Shown here piece after piece: positions 1-8,277 of a DNA stretch of 64,000 bases (the first letter of the stretch is position 1; each line of letters starts with the position of its first letter). The stretch is from Pseudodesulfovibrio hydrargyri (lineage in GTDB: Bacteria > Desulfobacterota > Desulfovibrionia > Desulfovibrionales > Desulfovibrionaceae). The stretch spans positions 1,805,406 to 1,869,405 of the forward strand of contig NZ_LKAQ01000004.1 of the NCBI RefSeq assembly GCF_001874525.1, given 5' to 3'. A program made the translations under genes and the position numbers. The notes under the pieces were generated by a model. The model was not told the DNA's origin. It did no database searches and saw nothing but the letters and a program-made list of their open reading frames with translations.

Positions 1-46
1 CCTTTTCAAAGGGTTTCCCTCCCCCCTTCCCCCGGCCGCCGGAGGC
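1..46 (-). repeat. Truncated copy of gene-3'-end hairpin repeat (family R3)
   Basis: The window opens inside a copy of an element seen four more times (25851-25979, 36873-36953, 37171-37294, 49337-49455). The shared part is the loop CCTTTTCAAAGGG, a pyrimidine arm and the end motif CCGGCCGCCGGAGGC at 32-46. It lies just past the 3' end of the minus-strand YceI gene, in the same relation to a gene end as the other copies. The other arm is cut off by the window edge. Confidence 0.7.
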
Positions 47-55
47 GACAAAAAA

Positions 56-85
56 AGTCCCCGTGCGCGTGAGCGCACGGGGACT
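56..85. terminator. Bidirectional intrinsic terminator after the YceI gene
   Basis: A perfect 13-bp stem (AGTCCCCGTGCGC with GCGCACGGGGACT) has a 4-nt loop. It is flanked by an A run on the left and a T run on the right, so it can act on both strands. It sits 18 bp past the stop of the minus-strand YceI gene. Confidence 0.9.
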
Positions 86-102
86 TTTTCGGTTGTCGTT
101 GT

Positions 103-705
103 CTACTTGGGTTGGATGGCTTCGAGGTCCACGGCTATGTTGACCGTATTGCCGACCATGAAGCCGCCGCCGTCCAGGGGGGCGTTCCAGTCCACGCCGT
201 AGTCGCGGCGGTCGATGGAGAACAGGGCGGTGGCTCCCCGGCGGGTATTGCCCCAGGGGTCCACGCGCGGGTCGTTGAGGCCGGTGAGGTTCAGCTGCAC
301 TTCGCGCGGGGTGCCCTTGATGGTCAGGATGCCGGCCACGGAGAAGCCGTTATCGGCCGGCAGGACCCGGGTGCTCTTGAAGGTCATGGTCGGGTGGCTT
401 TCGGCCGCGAAGAAGTCGCCGCTCTTGAGGTGGGCGTCACGCGCCTCGACCCCGGTGTCGATGCTGTTCACGTCGATGGTGATGTCGAAGGCGGTGGGCT
501 TGTCCTGGTCGAAGTCGATGGTGCCGGTCACGGCCGGGAACATGCCGCGTACCTGGGCGATCATCATGTGCCGGATGGAGAAGTGGGCGGCGGAGTGGTC
601 CGGGTCGACCTTCCAGGTTTGGGCGTTGGCGGTGGCGGCCAGGGCCAGGATGAGCAGCAGGGCCGCGGGCGCGTACAGTACGCGCAGGAATTTTGTCTGT
701 GTCAT
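103..705 (-). CDS. YceI family periplasmic protein
   Basis: A 200-residue exported protein. Residues 1-28 form a Sec signal peptide ending in ATANA before QTWKVDPDHS. The mature part has the YceI lipocalin-like pattern: an N-terminal WxVDPxHSxxxFSIRH motif, the central AxFDIT block and the DPWGNTRRGATALFSIDRRDYG segment. Family members bind isoprenoid or amide lipids inside a beta-barrel and sit in the periplasm; the ligand here is unknown. The start is supported by GAGGAT about 8 nt upstream of ATG. It is followed by a strong terminator and lies downstream of the LapA-like gene on the same strand. Confidence 0.92.
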   Translation of the reverse strand: MTQTKFLRVLYAPAALLLILALAATANAQTWKVDPDHSAAHFSIRHMMIAQVRGMFPAVTGTIDFDQDKPTAFDITIDVNSIDTGVEARDAHLKSGDFFAAESHPTMTFKSTRVLPADNGFSVAGILTIKGTPREVQLNLTGLNDPRVDPWGNTRRGATALFSIDRRDYGVDWNAPLDGGGFMVGNTVNIAVDLEAIQPK

Positions 706-793
706 GATCTGTATCCTCGGGTTATCGTACTCGTTCTGTCCATTCTTCTGAAGATAACCTGTTTTCCGGGAACCGCAAGAGGGAACAGGACAA

Positions 794-1084
794 TCAGGAG
801 AACGGCGGCGGCTTGGGCTGCGATTTCCTGTTTTTGGCGCACAGACGGTAGGTCAGCAGTGCGCCGAGAATGGCGCCCACGGCCAGGGTGCCGAGCAGGA
901 GCAGGATGCGCGAGGTGGCGAAGGTGAACCACAGAAACGCCACCTGGGTCTGTTCGGTGTTCTGGAGCAGGAAGACGATCAACAGGGCGACCAGAGCGGC
1001 GAACGCGCCGAGGCGGATTTTTTGCCAGGTGGTCAGCCCGGATTCGGGCTGGTTTTGGTCCATGGGGGACGGGGTGTTTTCCAT
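794..1084 (-). CDS. LapA-domain (DUF1049) small membrane protein
   Basis: A 96-residue protein with two hydrophobic segments (about residues 22-41 and 53-75) separated by a short NTEQTQVAFLWF stretch, the usual LapA/YciS layout. A basic, proline-rich tail follows. In Escherichia coli, LapA helps control lipopolysaccharide assembly; here only the domain relation can be claimed. A start 11 codons upstream is possible, but the ATG at 1084 has an ideal AAAGGAGG 7 nt before it, so I prefer that one. It lies between CorA and YceI on the same strand, and the upstream in-frame region overlaps the CorA stop. Confidence 0.8.
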   Translation of the reverse strand: MENTPSPMDQNQPESGLTTWQKIRLGAFAALVALLIVFLLQNTEQTQVAFLWFTFATSRILLLLGTLAVGAILGALLTYRLCAKNRKSQPKPPPFS

Positions 1085-1107
1085 GATCGGGCCTCCTTTT
1101 TCGGGGA

Positions 1108-2172
1108 TTATATCCATTTCCGTTTCTTGAAATAGAGGAGCATGCCGACGGCCACGCAGGCCATGCCGCCGAGGAGGAGGAAGTAGCCGTAGCGCATCTT
1201 CAGTTCGGGCATGAACTCGAAGTTCATGCCGTAGACCCCGGCCAGGAAGGACAGGGGGATGAAGATGGTGGCGAAGATGGTCAAAAACTTCATGACGTCG
1301 TTGAGGCGGTTGGCCACGGCCATGTTGTAGCTGTTCAGGTGGTCGTTGAGCATCTCGCGGTAGGTCTCCACGGCCTCGGCTATCTGTTCGGCCAGGTCCT
1401 CGAGGTCGCGCAGGTACGGGGTGATCTCGTCGGTGACCAGCTCGTTTTCGGTCTTGACCAGCTTGAGGGCGATCTCCCGGGCCGGGCGCACGGCCCGGCG
1501 CACGAAGGCCATCTCGCGGCGGTAGACGTTGATCTCCTCGAGCAGCTCCGGTGAGGGGCCGTCCAGGAGGTCCTCGTCAAAGGCCTCGATGCGGTCGCCC
1601 AGAATTTCGATGACCTTGAGGTAGTTTTCGAACACGCAGTCGAGCAGGGCGTAGAGCAGGTAGTCCGGGCCGCGCTGGCGCAGCCTGCCGGACTGGCGGC
1701 GGATGCGTTCGCGCACGGGCTCGAACACGTCGCCGGGCTGTTCCTGGAAGGTCACCAGGCAGTGCCCGGTGAGCACGCAGGAGAGCTGCTCGGACAGGAT
1801 GCGGTCACGGTCCTCGTTGATGGAGAGCATCTTCAGGGTGATGAAGACCATGTCCGGGGATTCGTCCATCTTGGGCCGGTGGCCGGTGTTGACGATGTCC
1901 TCGAGGATAAGCGGGGAGATGGCGAAGGCCGCGCCCACGCGCTCCATGACCTCGGGCACGTGCAGGCCGTCCACGTTGAGCCAGGAGGTGGTCCGGCTGG
2001 CCCGGCAGGGGGCGAGCGAGTTCGCGTCGGGGACGATTTCGTCGCGCAGGGTGTTCTCGTCGTAGTCGATGATCCGCAGGCGCGGCTCGTCGGTCTTCTG
2101 CTGGCCGACGAAGATGAGCGAACCCGGCGGTTTGCCCGCTGTCTGGTCGTATTTTTTCAGGAATCGGGCCAT
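1108..2172 (-). CDS. corA: CorA family magnesium/cobalt transporter
   Basis: A 354-residue inner-membrane divalent cation channel. The long N-terminal cytosolic alpha/beta and coiled helical part ends in two C-terminal membrane helices. The selectivity signature YGMNF, near residues 314-318, lies directly between them, and the protein ends in the basic KKRKW tail typical of the family. CorA works as a pentamer that lets Mg2+, Co2+ or Ni2+ in. Length is slightly above the usual 316-350. The start at 2172 (MARFLKK) has GGAG 6 nt upstream; a start 15 codons earlier lacks such a site. The gene ends 23 nt before the LapA-like start. Confidence 0.93.
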   Translation of the reverse strand: MARFLKKYDQTAGKPPGSLIFVGQQKTDEPRLRIIDYDENTLRDEIVPDANSLAPCRASRTTSWLNVDGLHVPEVMERVGAAFAISPLILEDIVNTGHRPKMDESPDMVFITLKMLSINEDRDRILSEQLSCVLTGHCLVTFQEQPGDVFEPVRERIRRQSGRLRQRGPDYLLYALLDCVFENYLKVIEILGDRIEAFDEDLLDGPSPELLEEINVYRREMAFVRRAVRPAREIALKLVKTENELVTDEITPYLRDLEDLAEQIAEAVETYREMLNDHLNSYNMAVANRLNDVMKFLTIFATIFIPLSFLAGVYGMNFEFMPELKMRYGYFLLLGGMACVAVGMLLYFKKRKWI

Positions 2173-2310
2173 GGGCTTCTCCGGTTGGTCATTGTGGCGG
2201 CAAGGTTCGTTGCGCACGCCGCCGTTGCCGGAAACTCGAAGTATGATATATCGTATTGAAACCGGATGAAACCGTTTTCACACCGGAAAAGTCATCAAGG
2301 GAGTTGTCGC

Positions 2311-3384
2311 ATGGTTTCCACGGATACGGCGGGCTGGCTCGTCAGGGTCCTCCTGGCGCTGGTGGTCGGGGCGGGGGCGTTCATGCTGATCCGCCTGTTC
2401 AAGGGCGGCCAGGCGCGGCGGTGGCGCGACCTGCGCGAGCTGTTGTCGCGGTCCATGAAGCGCCGGGTGGTCCTGTTTCTGACCATCTTCGCCTCGGCCC
2501 TGGCCCTGTCCATCCTGGCCGCGCCGTCCCAGCTGCCGTCCGGCTGGTCCGGCCCGGCGGTGACGGCCATGAACACGGCCTGGGTCCTCCTGGCGGCCTG
2601 GGCCGCGACCCTGGTCATGTCGGCCCTGACCGGCCTGGTCCGCTGGCGCTACGACATGGACGTGGAGGACAATCTGGGCGCGCGCGAGGTCCAGACCAAG
2701 GTGCGCATCCTGAACAGGATCATCGTCATCATGATCTGGTTCGCGGCGGCGGCCGCCGTCCTCATGCAGTTCGAACGCTTCCGCCTGCTGGGCGGGACCA
2801 TGCTGGCCTCGGCCGGGGTGCTCAGCATCGTGCTCGGCATCTCGGCCCAGAAGACCTTCGGGTCGATCATCGCGGGCATCCAGATCGCCCTGGCCCACCC
2901 CATCAACCTGGACGACGTGGTCATCGTCGAGGGCGAGTGGGGGCGTATCGAGGAGATCACCTTCACCTACGTGGTGGTCCGGTTGTGGGACATGCGCCGG
3001 TTGGTGGTGCCGATCACCTATTTCACCGAGACCGTGTTCCAGAACTGGACCAAGAAGTCGGCCGAGATCATCGGCTCGGTCTTCCTGCACGTGGACTACG
3101 CCACCCCGCTGGAACCGTTGCGCGCCGAACTGACCCGGCTGTGCGAGGGGGCGGGCGGATTGTGGAACGGCAAGACCTGCGTGCTCCAGGTGACCGACGC
3201 CGGGGAACAGTCCATGACCCTGCGTGCCATCGTCAGCGCCCCGGACGCGTCCAAGGCATGGGACCTGCGCTGCCTGGTCCGCGAGGGGCTGATCGGGTAT
3301 CTCAACGAGCACCACCCCGAGTGCCTGCCCAAGCGGCGGGTGCTGTTGCAGGAGGCCGGCCCGGGCCGGGAAGGGGAGGCGTGA
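2311..3384 (+). CDS. MscS-type mechanosensitive ion channel
   Basis: A 357-residue membrane channel. There are four hydrophobic helices, then the pore helix region LSIVLGISAQKTFGSIIAGIQIALAHP and the beta-domain start INLDDVVIVEGEWGRIEEIT, which is the MscS signature. A C-terminal alpha/beta cytoplasmic part follows. It opens under membrane tension and releases solutes during hypo-osmotic shock. It is longer at the N terminus than E. coli MscS (286 residues), so it belongs to the larger YbdG/YnaI-like group. The start is set by AAGGGAG 7 nt before ATG. It is divergent from corA, with about 138 bp between the two starts. Confidence 0.93.
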   Translation: MVSTDTAGWLVRVLLALVVGAGAFMLIRLFKGGQARRWRDLRELLSRSMKRRVVLFLTIFASALALSILAAPSQLPSGWSGPAVTAMNTAWVLLAAWAATLVMSALTGLVRWRYDMDVEDNLGAREVQTKVRILNRIIVIMIWFAAAAAVLMQFERFRLLGGTMLASAGVLSIVLGISAQKTFGSIIAGIQIALAHPINLDDVVIVEGEWGRIEEITFTYVVVRLWDMRRLVVPITYFTETVFQNWTKKSAEIIGSVFLHVDYATPLEPLRAELTRLCEGAGGLWNGKTCVLQVTDAGEQSMTLRAIVSAPDASKAWDLRCLVREGLIGYLNEHHPECLPKRRVLLQEAGPGREGEA

Positions 3385-3503
3385 TCCCGCATTCCACGTT
3401 GTGCGCGGGGAGCAAAACGTGTTAAGGTAGCGTATCGTCTTCCTTGGAGAACGGCTCGGGGAAAGGCGGAGGAAAGCTCACTTGAACGCTGGAGTGGAAT
3501 GCT

Positions 3504-3677
3504 ATGATGGGATTTGGCGGATTGCTCGGACTGGTCGTTCTGGTGCTGGACGTCTATGCGCTGGTCAAGATTTTCCAGAGCTCGGCGGGCACCGGAAGCA
3601 AGGTCCTGTGGATCGTGCTGGTGCTGCTCTTCCCGGTGCTCGGCTTCCTGTTCTGGTTCCTGATGGGACCCAAGTGA
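3504..3677 (+). CDS. PLDc_N-domain small membrane protein
   Basis: A 57-residue peptide beginning MMGFGGLLGL. It has two hydrophobic helices flanking a polar SSAGTGSK turn and ends FLFWFLMGPK. This matches the phospholipase D N-terminal (PLDc_N, cardiolipin-synthase-like) membrane domain found as a free-standing peptide in many bacteria, with the typical W-x-x-x-x-x-x-FPxxG pattern. Its function is unknown. A GGAG lies 9 nt upstream of ATG at 3504; the next codon is also ATG. It is convergent with the following minus-strand operon. Confidence 0.8.
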   Translation: MMGFGGLLGLVVLVLDVYALVKIFQSSAGTGSKVLWIVLVLLFPVLGFLFWFLMGPK

Positions 3678-3703
3678 GGCCAACGCATTGAACCCCTTTC
3701 CGG

Positions 3704-4729
3704 TCAGCGCGCCATCCTGGCGTCCATGACCATTTCCGAATACTCGTCCACCGAGGCCTGGGCCTGGCGCGGCGCGTCGAACCGGGCGATGTGCATGACC
3801 GCGTCGCCCTTGTAGACCGAGGCCAGGGACTGGTCGCCGATGATCACCCCGTCCCGGGGCGCGACCAGGTCCGTGGACCTGCCGCCGAAGGGGTCGTGGA
3901 TGGTCCCCAGGACCTCGCCCTGCCCGACGTGCTGGCCGAGCTTGGCCACGGCCCGGAACAGCCCGCTGGCCGGGGCCCGGCACCAGGCCCGGTCCGTGGC
4001 GATCTGCAGCGGGACCTGGCGGCGCTTGCGCTTCCCGGCCGGGAGCATGCCCAGCGATTCCAGCACCGAGGTGATGCCGCGCAGCCCGGCGCGGATGGAG
4101 AATTCGTCGAAGCGCAGGGGCTCGCCCGCCTCGAAGAGCAGGACGCGCACGCCGCTGTCCTTGGCCGCCGCGCGCAGGGAACCCTCCATGCCGGACAGGT
4201 CCAGGGCGAGCGGCGCGCCGAAGGCCTCGGCCATGGACAGGACCGCCGGGTCCTCCATGTCGCCCCGGATGTGCGGCAGGTTCCGGCGGTGGTTGGAGCC
4301 GGTGTGCAGGTCGATGCCGTAGCCGCATTTTCTGACCACGTTCTCGAAGAAGACCGAGGCCAGCTCCGAGGCCAGGGATCCGCCCTCCTTGCCGGGGAAG
4401 AACCGGTTCAGGTCGCGGCGGTCCGGCAGGTAACGGGTGTTGGCCATGAACCCGTAGATGTTCACGATGGGGATGGCGTAGAGGGTCCCGGCCAGCTGGT
4501 TCAGCCTCTTCAGGCGCAGCAGCCGCCGGATGATCTCCACGCCGTTGAGCTCGTCGCCGTGAATGGCCGCGCAGACGAACAGGGCCGGGCCCTCGCGCCT
4601 GCCGTGAAAGACGTGGACCGGCATGGCCGAGCCCTGGCGCAGGAAGGTGTCGGGCACGGGCAGGAGCACCGTGGCGCGGCTGCCCGGGGCCACTTTTTGG
4701 CCGCCGATGGTGACGGACGCTCTGGTCAT
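3704..4729 (-). CDS. Succinylglutamate desuccinylase/aspartoacylase family zinc hydrolase
   Basis: A 341-residue enzyme of the M14-like AstE/AspA family. Visible metal-site motifs are HGDELNG (His and Glu ligands, near residue 50) and DLHTG (near residue 130). A C-terminal beta-barrel ends the protein, with lipoyl-like segments such as GQHVGQGEVLG and PRDGVIIG. Family members cleave N-acyl amino acids or related amide bonds; the substrate here is not known. It is the third gene of an operon with rimB and rimK, 32 nt after rimK, so it may act on glutamate-modified protein tails or on a small rimK product. The start has GGGAGG 9 nt upstream. Confidence 0.85.
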   Translation of the reverse strand: MTRASVTIGGQKVAPGSRATVLLPVPDTFLRQGSAMPVHVFHGRREGPALFVCAAIHGDELNGVEIIRRLLRLKRLNQLAGTLYAIPIVNIYGFMANTRYLPDRRDLNRFFPGKEGGSLASELASVFFENVVRKCGYGIDLHTGSNHRRNLPHIRGDMEDPAVLSMAEAFGAPLALDLSGMEGSLRAAAKDSGVRVLLFEAGEPLRFDEFSIRAGLRGITSVLESLGMLPAGKRKRRQVPLQIATDRAWCRAPASGLFRAVAKLGQHVGQGEVLGTIHDPFGGRSTDLVAPRDGVIIGDQSLASVYKGDAVMHIARFDAPRQAQASVDEYSEMVMDARMAR

Positions 4730-4761
4730 GTTGCAGGTCCTCCCGTGGGGCCGCGCCGGGC

Positions 4762-5667
4762 CTAGCCCTTGCCGCGCGTCTTGGTCTTGCCGGGCTTGGC
4801 GTTCTTCTCGATGAATTCGATGATCTTGTCCGCGATGTCGATGCCCGTGGCCTTTTCGATACCTTCCAGGCCGGGGGAGGAGTTGACCTCCATGACCACC
4901 GGGCCGTGGTTGGACCGCAGCAGGTCCACGCCGCAGACGTTCAGCCCCATGATCCGGGCGGCCCGGACCGCGGTGGAGCGCTCCTCCGGGGTGATCTTGA
5001 TCGGCTCGGCGCTGCCCCCGCGATGGATGTTGGAGCGGAACTCGCCCTTGCCCGCCGTGCGCCGCATGGCCGCGACCACCTTGCCGCCGACCACCAGGCA
5101 GCGGATGTCCGTGCCGCGCGACTCCTTGATGTATTCCTGGACCAGGATGTTGGCGTTCAAGCCCTGGAAGGCCTGGATGACGCTTTCGGCCGCGTGCCGG
5201 GTCTCGGCCAGGACCACGCCGATGCCCTGGGTGCCCTCGAGCAGCTTGACCACCAGGGGCGCGCCGCCGACCACGTCGATGAGGTCGCCGGTGAACTGGG
5301 TGGAACTGGCGAAGCCGGTCACCGGCAGGCCGATGCCCTTGCGCGAGAGCAGCTGCAGGCTGCGCAGCTTGTCGCGGGAGCGGGTGATGGCGATGGACTC
5401 GTTCAGGCTGTACACGCCCATCATCTCGAACTGGCGCACCACGGCGCAGCCGAAGAAGGTGATGGACGCGCCGATGCGCGGGATGACCGCGTCCACGGCC
5501 TCCACCCGCTCGCCCTTGTAGTGGATGGACGGGCTGTGGGAGGTGATGTTCATGTAGCAGCGCAGAGGGTTGATGACCTCCACCTGGTGGCCGCGCGCCT
5601 TGCCTGCGTCGACCAGGGCCGTGGTGGAATACAGGCTGGCCTTGCGCGAGAGGATGACGATTTTCAT
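4762..5667 (-). CDS. rimK: RimK-type ATP-grasp alpha-L-glutamate ligase
   Basis: A 301-residue ATP-grasp ligase whose sequence follows E. coli RimK (300 residues) almost block for block. Shared blocks include [35 protein letters not shown], the ATP-site [14 protein letters not shown] and the Mg-binding end [19 protein letters not shown]. RimK adds glutamate residues to the C terminus of ribosomal protein S6 and thereby changes translation. The start codon overlaps the rimB stop as ATGA, which implies translational coupling; the upstream AAGGA supports the start. Lys-rich residues [11 protein letters not shown] end the protein. Confidence 0.95.
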   Translation of the reverse strand: MKIVILSRKASLYSTTALVDAGKARGHQVEVINPLRCYMNITSHSPSIHYKGERVEAVDAVIPRIGASITFFGCAVVRQFEMMGVYSLNESIAITRSRDKLRSLQLLSRKGIGLPVTGFASSTQFTGDLIDVVGGAPLVVKLLEGTQGIGVVLAETRHAAESVIQAFQGLNANILVQEYIKESRGTDIRCLVVGGKVVAAMRRTAGKGEFRSNIHRGGSAEPIKITPEERSTAVRAARIMGLNVCGVDLLRSNHGPVVMEVNSSPGLEGIEKATGIDIADKIIEFIEKNAKPGKTKTRGKG

Positions 5668-6161
5668 ATGGGCAGTTTTCCTTTGTTCCGATTTGCATAC
5701 GCCCGCTTGCCGGGAGCGTTTCCGGCCTGCATCGATAAGGACGGGTCCACGACCAGCCGCCCGGACATGGCGTTGCGTCCGAGGAGCATGCGGAACTTCA
5801 TCTCGTCCCGGTTGGTCAGGGTCAGTTCGATGGGCCAGGCCCGTCCGGCCAGAAGCAGGGTGGTGGCTATGACATGGCGGTTCTGGCTTTGTCCACCCGA
5901 ATTGGTGACTTTTCTGCGGTCCAGCAGGGGGGCCGTGCACGGGATGACCAGATTATCGTCGCCCTGCAGGGGGTGGACGTTGAAGGACACGTAGCGGACG
6001 CCGTCGCGCTCGAAGGGTTCGACGTTAAAGGCGTGCAGGGCCGAGGTCCGGGCGCCGGTGTCCACCTTGACCTTGATGGCGGGCACGTTCAGGTCCGGCA
6101 GTCCGGCCCACTCCCGCCAGCCGATGATCATTTTCGGTTCTCTGGGTTTCTTCATGGGCAT
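5664..6161 (-). CDS. rimB: RimB-like retropepsin protease (ATP-dependent zinc protease family)
   Basis: A 165-residue protein of the family annotated as ATP-dependent zinc proteases, related in fold to retropepsins. The active-site segment [14 protein letters not shown] (near residues 32-45) holds the DTGA motif, and LLGRNAM near residue 128 is the second family block. In Pseudomonas, the partner RimB is reported to trim glutamate tails made by RimK. Its place directly upstream of rimK, with a 4-nt overlap, supports that role here. Two ATGs, at 6161 and 6155, are possible, with no strong ribosome site for either. The gene lies 79 bp after the transporter gene on the same strand. Confidence 0.85.
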   Translation of the reverse strand: MPMKKPREPKMIIGWREWAGLPDLNVPAIKVKVDTGARTSALHAFNVEPFERDGVRYVSFNVHPLQGDDNLVIPCTAPLLDRRKVTNSGGQSQNRHVIATTLLLAGRAWPIELTLTNRDEMKFRMLLGRNAMSGRLVVDPSLSMQAGNAPGKRAYANRNKGKLPI

Positions 6162-6240
6162 CGCTTGTTGATTGTCGGCCCGTCCGACGGAGCGGGCCGG
6201 TTGCGGCGCGGGGACGGGGCCCCGTATGCGCCAGAATGCG

Positions 6241-8076
6241 TCACATGTAGAAGAAAGGCAACAGGAACGAGAACGCCCCCCACATGATCAGGACCAGGGG
6301 CACGCCGACCTTGAGGAAGTCGGAAAAGGCGTATTCGCCCGCGTTCATGACCAGCAGGTTGGTCTTGTAGGCCATGGGCGTGGCATAGCTCATGTTCGCC
6401 CCGAAGAGCACGGCCAGGACGAAGGGCTCCGGGGCCAGCCCCATCTGCCGGGCGATGGACACGGCGATCGGCGTGCCGATGACCGCCGTGGCGTTGTTGG
6501 AGATGATGTTGGTCAGCCCGGCCATGAGCAGCATCAGGCCGCTTAAGACCATGGCGGGCGAGGCGTTCCCGGATAGGGCCACGAAGACCGAGCCGAGGTA
6601 CTGGGCCCCGCCGGTCTTGATCATGGCCGTGCCCAGCGCCAGGCTGGTGACCACGATGAGGACGACTTGGACGCTCAGCGCCCGGGTGGCGTCGCGCCAG
6701 GTCAGGCAGCCGGTCAGGATCATGAGCAGGGCGCCCGCCGTGGCGCTGATGGCGATGGGCAGGAGGCCCGCGGCCGCGGCCACGATCACGGCCAGCATGA
6801 TGGCCAGGGCCAGGGGAGCCTTGCGCGAATACGGCAGGTCCATGGTCGAGTCGAGGACCAGGAAGTCCGTGTTCCGCTTCAGTTCGGCGATGTTCCTGCG
6901 CGGGCCCTGGACGAGCAGGATGTCGCCCACGCGCAGCTGGAGGTCGCCGACGTGGTCCTCGATGCGCTCATAGCGTTTGCCGGAGCGGTGGATGGCCAGG
7001 GCGACAAGCCCGGTGCGTTCGGAAAAATGGTAGTCGTTCAGTGTGGTTCCGTGCAGCCTGGACCCCTGGAACACGGCGATTTCGGTGATCTGCTGGTCCG
7101 GTTCGCGCAGGGGGTTGTCCTCGGTGACGGGCTCGTCCTCGGACCCCGCCGGGTATAGGGTGCCACTCAATATCTTCTCGAATTCCTTGAGTCTTTTCGG
7201 CGTATCGCTGACCACCAAGTGGTCGTCGGGGGCCAGGATCACGTCGGGCAGGAGCATGAGCTTGTTGCCCTCCCCCCGCTCCAGGGCGTCGATTTTCATT
7301 TTGTTGCCGGTCATGTCCAGGGCCTTGAGCAGGGGCTGCCCGTCCAGGGGGCCGCCCGGGGCCACGGCCAGGTGGGCGGTGAAGATTCGGGGCGAGGCGT
7401 CGGTCAGGCATATCTTGCGGTCGGGCAGCAGGCGCGGGGCCACGAGCCAGAGGTAGGCCGCGCCGAGCAACCCCGCGATCACGGCCGGTACGGCGAAGTC
7501 GAACATGTGAAACGGGGCCAGCCCCATCTCCATGGCCACGGCCACCACCAGAAGGTTGGTGGAGGTGCCGATGGTCGTGGTCGTGCCGCCGAGCAGGGTG
7601 GAGAAGCCCATGGGCATGAGCACCTTGGCCGCCGGGGTGTCGGTCTTGAGCGACACGCTGATGAGCACCGGCAGAAGCAGGACCACCACGGGCACGTTGT
7701 TGATGAAGGCGCTGATGAACCCGCCGAGCAGCAGGGTCAGGAGCAGGGACAGGCCCGGACTGACCCGCCAGAACCGGGCCAGGGAGCGGCCCACGGGGTC
7801 GAGCGCGCCGGTGCGCAGGATGCCCTGGCCCGCGATCATCAGTGCGCAGACCGCGACCAGGGCCTCGTTGCCGAATCCGAGGAAGAAGTCCACGGCCCGC
7901 AGGCGCGCGCCGTTTTCCTCGAAGGGGACGGCCTCGAAGCCCACGGCCAGGCAGACGAGGATGACCAGGCTGGAGGTCTCCAGGGGGAGCTTGTCGCGGC
8001 TGAACAGGACCAGGGCCAGTCCGGTCAGCAGGAGGACGGCGACGGCGTGGGGATTGGGCGGGAGGGGGATGGTCAT
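6241..8076 (-). CDS. SLC13-family anion permease with central RCK_C (TrkA-C) domains
   Basis: A 611-residue inner-membrane carrier. Two groups of hydrophobic helices surround a cytosolic middle part (about residues 215-390) holding two TrkA-C/RCK_C repeats; a typical piece is LRVGDILLVQG. The conserved substrate motifs SAFINNVPVVVLL and TNIISNNATAVI fit the SLC13/DASS/CitMHS group, which carry sulfate, dicarboxylates or related anions. Sulfate is tempting in a sulfate reducer, but that is inference. The start at 8076 has AGGA 6 nt upstream; an upstream extension of 23 residues looks non-coding. Confidence 0.88.
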   Translation of the reverse strand: MTIPLPPNPHAVAVLLLTGLALVLFSRDKLPLETSSLVILVCLAVGFEAVPFEENGARLRAVDFFLGFGNEALVAVCALMIAGQGILRTGALDPVGRSLARFWRVSPGLSLLLTLLLGGFISAFINNVPVVVLLLPVLISVSLKTDTPAAKVLMPMGFSTLLGGTTTTIGTSTNLLVVAVAMEMGLAPFHMFDFAVPAVIAGLLGAAYLWLVAPRLLPDRKICLTDASPRIFTAHLAVAPGGPLDGQPLLKALDMTGNKMKIDALERGEGNKLMLLPDVILAPDDHLVVSDTPKRLKEFEKILSGTLYPAGSEDEPVTEDNPLREPDQQITEIAVFQGSRLHGTTLNDYHFSERTGLVALAIHRSGKRYERIEDHVGDLQLRVGDILLVQGPRRNIAELKRNTDFLVLDSTMDLPYSRKAPLALAIMLAVIVAAAAGLLPIAISATAGALLMILTGCLTWRDATRALSVQVVLIVVTSLALGTAMIKTGGAQYLGSVFVALSGNASPAMVLSGLMLLMAGLTNIISNNATAVIGTPIAVSIARQMGLAPEPFVLAVLFGANMSYATPMAYKTNLLVMNAGEYAFSDFLKVGVPLVLIMWGAFSFLLPFFYM

Positions 8077-8277
8077 GGCGGTTCCTGGGCGTTGCGAGGC
8101 TGAGGGTACGAATCGGTCTTTCGCTCGTTTCAGGCAGTATAGCACATTTCGCGGCGGCCGGTAATGGGCTGCCCGCGCCCGATTCTAATCGTATTCCGTC
8201 CCCCCTCGTTTCATGCTACGGGGATGGGGAGGCGCCGTAGTGCGCGACCGACGACCGGTTAACCCTCGGAGGAACTG

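Noticed and set aside
4762..5940. Longer RimK protein with an N-terminal extension
   Set aside because: The extra 91 residues overlap rimB in another frame; the conserved MKIVILSRK start at 5667 fits E. coli RimK exactly.
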